Source: a virus. Taken from it: 27,101 nucleotides of DNA. A program made the translations under genes and the position numbers. The notes beneath the pieces are model-generated. The model saw nothing but the letters and a program-made list of their open reading frames with translations. It was not told where the DNA came from and made no database searches. The stretch lies in IMG/VR virus record IMGVR_UViG_3300033143_005624, positions 1 through 27,101 of that record; one strand, written 5' to 3'. This document shows, piece after piece, positions 10,326 to 16,579 of the stretch (its first letter is position 1; each line of letters opens with the position of its first letter).

Positions 10326-12334
10326 AGGCTAAAGACGTAAAAGTAGGGGAGTCTGTTGTATATCTCGTAGACAACAACGAATATATAAGAGGCACAGTAC
10401 GATCTAAGTCGCCCAAGGGCGTAGATCTCGAAGTTGTAGAGATTGGGTGGATAAACGAACCTGAAGAGTTGTCATTCGCTGACGAGTATGGTCCACCCGG
10501 TTCAGGAAAGAAATCGATTATTAAAGAACTGACAGTTTCTCAAACTTCTTACTTTATCAATCCAAAAGATTTACCTTCTCCCGCAAAACCTAGTGGAGAA
10601 CCTAAAGAAGATGAGCCTCTTCCAGAAAGCGAGGGTGATGTAGAGCCTGAGCTTGGTGAAGAAGGGGAACGTTGGGAAGATATTCCAGAAGAGGGGGAGG
10701 AAGGGGTTCTTGATAAAAGTTCTTCACTTCCCTTAAGTCCTAAAGATACACATTTTTTAAAAATAGCCTCCCTTCGAAGTTGGCCAGTTGAGTGGCCCGA
10801 AGACCTTCCTGAACCGTGGATGGAAGCTCTGTATATTCGAATGCAGGAAGGTGCCGCAGGCGCTGGCGAATCTATTGCAGTTGAACCTCCAGGAACTCAA
10901 AAGCTTCCGGGACCTGGTTTTAAAAAGAAGAGGAGAGCTCTTACTCGCCCAGGTGTTGGAAGAGCTGGATTAAGACAAGAAGTAGGGTTCCTCACTAAGA
11001 AGTACAAACGCCATCGAATATTTAGAGAGAGGGCTGAAGTACTAAAGAAACAAACGGAACTTGACGACAAGGAACTTGAGCTTCTTCAAAAGCTAACTGG
11101 GCTTACTTACGTAAAACCAAAGGAGCGGGGAGGCGCTCAGTGGGACCAAGTTAAAGCCGATCCGAAAGTTTCAGCTGAACTTATAAAGTTCTACGGGGAG
11201 ATTATTAAGAGAGAGCAAGAACAGAGAGATCCCCCGCCACCAAAAGAAGAAATAGCTAAGATATTGGAGCAGTCAGCAAGTGCTGCTGAGAAGCAGTTCA
11301 AAGTGATGTCTAGTAATCCTGAACAGGCTAAACAGGAGATAAAATCAAAGACTCTGAGCAACTATAACTCAAAACAACGGCTACCTTTAATGGAAGCGCG
11401 TGTTAAGAGAGCTGAGGTTAACGAATCTGCATTTAAACCGGCTCTTTTGGAAGTTTTCTATAGATATGCTCATTGGTCTACTCTACCAGCTGCAGAGATT
11501 GGTGCACCTGAAAATGTAGAGGAACAGCTTAAACGTCTTGGTAAGGTTCGCTCTATTATAGACCAAGAAGCTGAAATTGATAATCAGCTTGAAAGTGCTA
11601 GAGCACCTCTTGAACAGCAAGCTGACAAGATTACTCAAGCGGAAGAAGCTCTGGTACAGTTCTTAAAACAGATAGGACAAACTGAAGAAGCTGACGAGAG
11701 TGCGTTGGCTCAAGCGGAAGTTTTTTCTGGACAGATTCAAGGTCTAGATGATCTTTTTAGAGACTATCTTAAGAGTCATGTAGATGATCGCTCTGAAGCA
11801 AAAATAACAGAGTTTCAGGACGAGATAGCTAAACTAGAAAATCAGCGTAAGGATGTCCTTGACGGAAAAATTTCTGAGAAAGCTCAAAAGAGTATTGATT
11901 CTCTAAGTGCTACACTTGAAAACGAATCAGGTAGATTTAAAAATCTTCTCAAAGAGAAGAAGATAAACGATCTATACAAACAGTTAGAAAAGCTTCAAGA
12001 CCAGCGCATGAAGCTAATGACTCCCGGAGAAGAAACTCTTCCTACACGAGAAGAGATTGACGAGTCCGACGCGGAAAAGAAGAAGCGTGAGGAGAAAGAA
12101 GAGACGAAAAAGAAGTTGGACGAAGAAGTTCAACGTGGTTGGGAAGCAAACGTTAATAAAGCTTTAGAGGAATGGAAGAAAGAGCAAGAGGAGAAGAAGG
12201 GGCCTGAAGCTGAAGTCCCCAGCGCTCACAAAGTATATAAAGCTCTTGAGGAAGAGAAAGAAAAATCTGAAGAGCCGGAGCCTGTAGAGGAGCCGGAACC
12301 GTCAGAAGAAAAAGAAGAAAAGGAAGAGGAATAA
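10316..12334 (+). CDS. Long coiled-coil structural protein, downstream frameshift half
   Basis: The frame is open from the A9 slippery run to TAA at 12334 (672 codons). The first conventional start is TTG 10469, which has no good ribosome binding site and gives 621 residues. Codons 10316-10468 translate to a convincing beta-barrel-like segment (VKVGESVVYLVDNNEYIRGT, then GVDLEVVEIGWINEPEELSF), so translation very probably enters from the upstream gene by a -1 shift. The rest has a Pro/Glu-rich linker, a helical region with PVEWPEDLPEPWMEAL, and long Lys/Glu/Gln coiled coils (roughly 11,000-12,200), ending in a repetitive EEPEPVEEPEPSEE tail. No enzymatic motif. The architecture suits a tape-measure, scaffold-like or internal head protein, but none can be assigned. 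Confidence 0.75.
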   Translation, partial: GRIEAKDVKVGESVVYLVDNNEYIRGTVRSKSPKGVDLEVVEIGWINEPEELSFADEYGPPGSGKKSIIKELTVSQTSYFINPKDLPSPAKPSGEPKEDEPLPESEGDVEPELGEEGERWEDIPEEGEEGVLDKSSSLPLSPKDTHFLKIASLRSWPVEWPEDLPEPWMEALYIRMQEGAAGAGESIAVEPPGTQKLPGPGFKKKRRALTRPGVGRAGLRQEVGFLTKKYKRHRIFRERAEVLKKQTELDDKELELLQKLTGLTYVKPKERGGAQWDQVKADPKVSAELIKFYGEIIKREQEQRDPPPPKEEIAKILEQSASAAEKQFKVMSSNPEQAKQEIKSKTLSNYNSKQRLPLMEARVKRAEVNESAFKPALLEVFYRYAHWSTLPAAEIGAPENVEEQLKRLGKVRSIIDQEAEIDNQLESARAPLEQQADKITQAEEALVQFLKQIGQTEEADESALAQAEVFSGQIQGLDDLFRDYLKSHVDDRSEAKITEFQDEIAKLENQRKDVLDGKISEKAQKSIDSLSATLENESGRFKNLLKEKKINDLYKQLEKLQDQRMKLMTPGEETLPTREEIDESDAEKKKREEKEETKKKLDEEVQRGWEANVNKALEEWKKEQEEKKGPEAEVPSAHKVYKALEEEKEKSEEPEPVEEPEPSEEKEEKEEE

Positions 12335-12336
12335 AA

Positions 12337-12585
12337 ATGGAACTACAAGCAATGCTAGATGAAAAGTTAAAGATCCTGGAAGCACTTCGTAATAAGCTGA
12401 GAGAGGTTGAAGAGCTTAAGCAGCGAGTAACCTCAGAAGCTCTAGAAGTTCAGGGTGCAGCTAAGCAGCTAGCTGAAATTATCAATGCGCAGAAGTCTGA
12501 GGTACCTGCGATAGTACCTTCCCCAGCTGTTGATAAATCACCTAATAATTCAAAGAAACACAAGAAGGTAGAAAGTAAGAAATAA
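12337..12585 (+). CDS. Small coiled-coil protein
   Basis: The protein has 82 residues from ATG 12337, two bases after the preceding stop, with GGAAGAGGAA as ribosome binding site. Residues 1-50 are a clear heptad-type helix (MELQAMLDEKLKILEALRNK; REVEELKQRVTSEA). The rest is a Pro/Ser linker and a basic tail (NNSKKHKKVESKK). Probably an oligomerising structural accessory or chaperone for its large neighbour. No family recognised. Confidence 0.75.
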   Translation: MELQAMLDEKLKILEALRNKLREVEELKQRVTSEALEVQGAAKQLAEIINAQKSEVPAIVPSPAVDKSPNNSKKHKKVESKK

Positions 12586-12591
12586 TTTCAT

Positions 12592-13464
12592 ATGTCTTAC
12601 AACCTAAAGCCGTCGTATCCAAACATCGACGCTCTAGACACTCGAGATAAGGCAGTCTCCGTCATCTACGGACGAACGGGTGGTGGTACTATTGTACCTA
12701 TATCCGTAGATAGCTCGGGTAGAGTGGTCATTGGCGCACCTCTAATTCTAAACACCGATAATATTGATATCGGTGATGTAGTTATTAAGGGAATAACTGA
12801 TCCTTCAGTTGTAGGTGTAAGTCCTACAGTAGGCGAAGTAAGATTTGGTATGCACCGTGTTGGTGATGCGGCAGCAGTCAATCCAAATCTACACACACTC
12901 CTTACTTGGGATCCTCGGATGACGTTTGATGGCGCGGGGAAACTGAAAGTCGATACATCCGTAACTATTGATAGTGTTGATATTGGTGATGTCAATATTA
13001 AGGGTAAAGATGTATTGGGCGGACCTGATCAGTATATTTATACTGTACAGAACACAGATCTTTCTTGGGCTCTACATACTCACGACTCTAGATTTACTTT
13101 TACAGGCGGAGCTGTTCATACAACGACAGCTGGATCTGGTACTATATTTGCTGCGGTCGCTGCAAATATTACTTCTCCAGCATATGATACCTACGCGGAT
13201 GTTGGAACAGCCTTTAACGTACAAGGATTTAATAAAAAGAGTTTTACTCTTAAGAACACAGGCGCAACTGCGTGTGACATTAGAGGTTTCGCAAGTATGG
13301 ATGGAGGAGTCACTTATGATATTCCTTTGCTTCCTCCGGCTAACTTAAACGCGGGTGGTCTTGTTTGGATTGATGATGAGAGAGCCTTTACACATTTCAA
13401 ATTTCAAGTTCAACGAAACGTTGCAGGTGACACTTCAGTACAGATCAAGGGATTTGCTGCATAA
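12592..13464 (+). CDS. Putative virion structural protein (beta-rich)
   Basis: The protein has 290 residues from ATG 12592, with no strong ribosome binding site. The N-terminal half repeats short beta motifs (TDNIDIGDVVIKGITDPS; SVTIDSVDIGDVNIKGKDVL), a pattern common in phage appendage and baseplate-type proteins. The C-terminal about 110 residues form a separate beta-sandwich (GTAFNVQGFNKKSFTLKN; ACDIRGFASMDGG; FKFQVQRNVAGDTSVQIKGF) resembling carbohydrate-binding-like modules. The TATDxG-type small genes that follow share the beta-rich style. Likely a surface or appendage protein of the particle; the exact role is unknown. Its stop overlaps the next ATG (ATAATG). Confidence 0.75.
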   Translation: MSYNLKPSYPNIDALDTRDKAVSVIYGRTGGGTIVPISVDSSGRVVIGAPLILNTDNIDIGDVVIKGITDPSVVGVSPTVGEVRFGMHRVGDAAAVNPNLHTLLTWDPRMTFDGAGKLKVDTSVTIDSVDIGDVNIKGKDVLGGPDQYIYTVQNTDLSWALHTHDSRFTFTGGAVHTTTAGSGTIFAAVAANITSPAYDTYADVGTAFNVQGFNKKSFTLKNTGATACDIRGFASMDGGVTYDIPLLPPANLNAGGLVWIDDERAFTHFKFQVQRNVAGDTSVQIKGFAA

Positions 13465-13868
13465 TGGCTACAATTACATTCTACGATAGTGGCGGAAGTA
13501 TTACATCTGTTCTTGATCCATCAGCTCTAGCGGAAGGAACAGCCTTTAACACTTATGGAACAGCTCTCGTACCGGCAGGACCTGCTGTTACCATATTAAC
13601 TCAAGCAGTTGCTGCAAACGAAACTATTCGTATTGGATCATTCTCTGTGTGGGGAGATATCGACGCTGATTTCGTCCTCAAGCAAATAGCTGGGCCTGTT
13701 CTAGGTGGAGCTAGAACATCTGCCTCCAGAACAACCGAAACGCTGGGGTTTGCTAGTCCCGCAACGGTAGCTGGTCCTTGTACAATAATTATTACTGCAC
13801 AACACTGGGGAACAGCTGCACAGACCGTACAAGCAAATTTAACAGGAACTCTAAATTCTAATACATAA
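13464..13868 (+). CDS. Putative small structural beta-sandwich protein
   Basis: The protein has 134 residues from ATG 13464, overlapping the previous stop. It reads MATITFYDSGGSITSVLDPS, then EGTAFNTYGTALVPAG, then alternating beta strands (ETIRIGSFSVWGDI; PCTIIITAQHWGTAAQTVQA). EGTAFN is shared with GTAFNVQG in the preceding protein, suggesting related modules. All-beta and Ala/Thr/Gly-rich, as in head-decoration or fibre subunits. No diagnostic motif. Confidence 0.7.
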   Translation: MATITFYDSGGSITSVLDPSALAEGTAFNTYGTALVPAGPAVTILTQAVAANETIRIGSFSVWGDIDADFVLKQIAGPVLGGARTSASRTTETLGFASPATVAGPCTIIITAQHWGTAAQTVQANLTGTLNSNT

Positions 13869-13877
13869 AGAACGATT

Positions 13878-14081
13878 ATGCCTGATAAACGAAAAGGCGA
13901 ACCAGCAGCACTGGCTCGAAAAAGGATCGAGATGCAAATCCAAGAAAAGATTTTATTGCTTAGTAGGATGGAACTGCGCCTTCTTGAAATTGAGGAAGAG
14001 ACAAAGAAGCTTGAAGAAAACCAAACTAAAGTAGAGCAGGACAAAGTCCAACTCGAAGAAGACCTCAAAAATATTCAGTAA
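13878..14081 (+). CDS. Small coiled-coil protein with MPDK start
   Basis: The protein has 67 residues from ATG 13878. It starts MPDKRKGEPAALARKRIEMQ and continues as one long amphipathic helix (RMELRLLEIEEETKKLEENQ) to the end. The first twelve bases, ATGCCTGATAAA, are identical to the starts of genes 9249 and 15326. The ribosome binding site is weak. Probably a dimeric or trimeric rod. Function unknown. Confidence 0.7.
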   Translation: MPDKRKGEPAALARKRIEMQIQEKILLLSRMELRLLEIEEETKKLEENQTKVEQDKVQLEEDLKNIQ

Positions 14082-14099
14082 ATTTTAGGAGATATATTA

Positions 14100-15269
14100 G
14101 TGGCTACAGATAACCATGGAAAACAGCCTATTAGAACTCTTGCTGACGGAGATGCTTCTGTTGGTATTCTTGATACAGGCAACTTAAGAATCGACCCAGC
14201 TAAGGAGGGAGGTAATCTTCTTAGTATCAAGTCTAATACGGACAATCTCGACGTAGCGTTGAGCACAGTAGCTACTCAGACAACTCTAGCGACTCTCAAT
14301 GGGAAGTTCACAAGCGACACTGATGATGACAGTATTGCTGGATCACAGACTTCAGCTTTAGCTCTTTCCCTTGGGCACGGTTGGGACGGATCCGCTTGGG
14401 AAAGGCTTACAACTGATGGATCCGGTTCTCTTGACGTAAATATTACAGGAGGAGCCAGCTCAGGACCTACTGACACTGACGATGACTCTATCGCTGGAGG
14501 TCAAAGCGTTGGTTTAAGTACTGGTCTTAACTACGGCTGGGATGGATCTGTTTGGGAAAGGTTACAAACAGACGGTTCGGGAGCATTGGACTGTAATGTA
14601 ACTGCTTCTGCACTTCCTTCTGGAGCATCTACATCTGCGCTTCAGACTTCAGGGAATACGAGTCTTACAACTATTGCAGGAGATACTACATCTCTTGATG
14701 GTAAGTTTGCAACCGAAGCTGATGATGGTTCAGTCGCGGCTGCCAGTACTCATCAGTCTGTAGTTAACCTTAATTATGGTTATAATGGAACTACGTGGGA
14801 GCGAATAGAGACAGACAATAGTACCAACTCTTTGTTGGTCTCGTGGGATGCTACTTCTACCTTTGCAGTCGAGATGTTGGATCAGGGTACTACTCTTGAT
14901 TCTATCTTGGCACAACTTGGGGGTACTGGTGGTACAGCAGTTTCGGATTATAGCTCAGACGACATCGCCGGAGGAAATCCTGGACCTACAACGAATCACG
15001 ACTATGACGTTGGTGGTGCAGCAAAGCTTCAGAGCGTTGTATGTTCGAGCACAGCTGCCGCTAAGTATGAGATTCAGATCTCTTCATCTAGTAAGACTGT
15101 ACACACGACTTATTGGGTTGCTCTTACGTCGGAGTCAAGTCCTTCAGTTACTATTGACTGTTCTGACTATGCAGTACCTGCTGGTGAGAGAGTTCGTATT
15201 ATCAAGGACAACTTAGAGAGTGCTGTAACTGCTATCACACTCTACACCACAATCAACACAAACGAATAA
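14100..15269 (+). CDS. Putative virion protein with WDGSxWERL repeats
   Basis: The protein has 389 residues from GTG 14100, seven bases after AGGAGA. Residues about 75-240 hold three tandem modules of about 45 residues. Each contains DDxSIAG (or DDGSVAA), a helix or strand, GWDGSxWERLxTDGSGxLD (third copy GYNGTTWERIETDNS) and a short Thr/Ala linker. The C-terminal about 100 residues are a beta-sandwich (KYEIQISSSSKTVHTTYW; YAVPAGERVRIIKDNLES). The repeat architecture with a C-terminal beta domain is typical of phage fibres or surface spikes, so receptor or sugar contact is plausible. A 14-bp terminator hairpin follows directly. Confidence 0.75.
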   Translation: MATDNHGKQPIRTLADGDASVGILDTGNLRIDPAKEGGNLLSIKSNTDNLDVALSTVATQTTLATLNGKFTSDTDDDSIAGSQTSALALSLGHGWDGSAWERLTTDGSGSLDVNITGGASSGPTDTDDDSIAGGQSVGLSTGLNYGWDGSVWERLQTDGSGALDCNVTASALPSGASTSALQTSGNTSLTTIAGDTTSLDGKFATEADDGSVAAASTHQSVVNLNYGYNGTTWERIETDNSTNSLLVSWDATSTFAVEMLDQGTTLDSILAQLGGTGGTAVSDYSSDDIAGGNPGPTTNHDYDVGGAAKLQSVVCSSTAAAKYEIQISSSSKTVHTTYWVALTSESSPSVTIDCSDYAVPAGERVRIIKDNLESAVTAITLYTTINTNE

Positions 15270-15277
15270 TCTAGCGA

Positions 15278-15309
15278 TTAAAGTGGACCTCCGAAGAGGT
15301 CCACTTTAA
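15278..15309 (+). terminator. Stem-loop terminator after 14100 gene
   Basis: A perfect 14-bp stem, TTAAAGTGGACCTC (15278-15291) with GAGGTCCACTTTAA (15296-15309), encloses a CGAA tetraloop. The A/T pairs at the base give a short U-rich end (CUUUAAU), so termination is likely but may be partial. The next gene starts 17 bases downstream, so read-through would be needed, or a promoter hidden here. Confidence 0.7.
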
Positions 15310-15325
15310 TACCAAGGTAAGAATT

Positions 15326-15934
15326 ATGCCTGATAAAGTTGGAGATCAAAACGCTCAAGACGTTGAAATAGTAGACCCTACGTCTAGTAATCGTGCGGAA
15401 GTTACGTCTGATGGGCGTTTAAAGGTAGATTCTGCTTCTGGTGGCGGGGTTACTCAAGACGTTGTTATAACTGATCCTGACGATTCAGGCAAGCAAGCTC
15501 ATGTAGACTCTGGCGGCCGTCTTTATGTTGCTGCGGTTCAACCCGAAGCTCCTCCTGGAACAGATGAAGTTATTAAGGGGGGACAGGCTACTATATTAAA
15601 GGAAGGCGGCACTGATGATTACACCTACACCATCACAAATGGTAAGACGTTGACCATTATTGCCTTCAGAGCAGGAGCCTACCTACTTAAAGAAGGCAAC
15701 ATCATCATGAGATCTAAGGTAGAGCTTTGGGATGACCCTAATGGTGATGGAACAGGGATGGCTCTCATCGATGTGTTCTATTTTGACGGGGAAAGTAACG
15801 GGGATCGAGCTGAAAGAGAAAGCCAAACGTATGTGGGAGATGGTACTGCTAGAATTATGATGAGAACTACAAACTGGTCGAGTTTTACTATTGAGACTTT
15901 CAGACAGTTCGTTGGATTTGAGGAAACTACATAA
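15326..15934 (+). CDS. Putative virion structural protein
   Basis: The protein has 202 residues from ATG 15326 (MPDKVGDQ, third copy of the ATGCCTGATAAA start), with AAGGTAAG as site. The N-terminus has two copies of a short motif: DVEIVDPTSSNRAEVTSDGR-LKV and DVVITDPDDSGKQAHVDSGG-RLYV (hyphens mark a break in the quote). The C-terminal about 120 residues are a beta-sandwich (DDYTYTITNGKTLTIIAFRA; IIMRSKVELWDDPNGDG). Likely another appendage or decoration subunit. It overlaps the next start (TAATG). Confidence 0.7.
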   Translation: MPDKVGDQNAQDVEIVDPTSSNRAEVTSDGRLKVDSASGGGVTQDVVITDPDDSGKQAHVDSGGRLYVAAVQPEAPPGTDEVIKGGQATILKEGGTDDYTYTITNGKTLTIIAFRAGAYLLKEGNIIMRSKVELWDDPNGDGTGMALIDVFYFDGESNGDRAERESQTYVGDGTARIMMRTTNWSSFTIETFRQFVGFEETT

Positions 15935-16551
15935 TGACAACCCTCGACTGCGCGTGGACATCCTTCAAAGAGATTGCGACCAAGAAGAATCTCTCTATAC
16001 AGTACGAAGAAGTAACGGACAGACATTACAATATCTTCACCGTTGATGGCATCATTACCTACCAGTGTCGTATTGCGATTGAGGACCCAGCGGGATCAGA
16101 TCAGGTTGACTTTCAAGACAATTATAAGGAGGAAGCTAACAACTCTGTAGGAGTAAAAACTCATCCCTTTACGACTTCGGACTTTGACGCAGTCTTTAAT
16201 GCCGTTGCTGCAACCTGTACAAAGAATGATACTACCAACGTTGATTTTAAGGTGACTACTGACCATACCTACCTCAACGGTTGTCGTGCCTTCAGTGAGA
16301 ACTCAACCAAGGGTGACTGGGTTGAAATGAAAATTGTTGATGTGGATAATATTTTGGGAGGCGGTGCAGGAGCTGTGGTGAATCAGTGGGTGTATAAATG
16401 GTATATGTGTCCTGGAGATGTATGCAACCTCCAAACGGTGTACGCAGGACAGATTCCGCAAAACTGTTACATACGCGTCGTCTATCACAGTATTGGTACT
16501 GAGAATGATGTTAACGTTTGGATTAACTGGTACCTACACCAAACCACCTAA
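15934..16551 (+). CDS. Putative virion structural protein
   Basis: The protein has 205 residues from ATG 15934, coupled to the upstream stop. It starts MTTLDCAWTSFKEIATKKNL and is mixed alpha/beta, with many aromatic residues toward the C-terminus (VNQWVYKWYMCPGDVCNLQT; VYHSIGTENDVNVWINWYLH). It has several Cys, unusual for exported virion parts but fine for cytoplasmic assembly. No family recognised. Last gene before the terminase. Confidence 0.7.
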   Translation: MTTLDCAWTSFKEIATKKNLSIQYEEVTDRHYNIFTVDGIITYQCRIAIEDPAGSDQVDFQDNYKEEANNSVGVKTHPFTTSDFDAVFNAVAATCTKNDTTNVDFKVTTDHTYLNGCRAFSENSTKGDWVEMKIVDVDNILGGGAGAVVNQWVYKWYMCPGDVCNLQTVYAGQIPQNCYIRVVYHSIGTENDVNVWINWYLHQTT

Positions 16552-16579
16552 TAAAAAGAGTTAGCTAATAGTTTCCGCT

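Noticed and set aside
10475-10520. GPPGSGKKS resembles a P-loop (Walker A) at the start of the 621-residue frame
   Set aside because: The Lys is followed by Lys instead of Ser/Thr, no Walker B or other ATPase motif follows, and the surrounding sequence is a Pro/Glu-rich linker.
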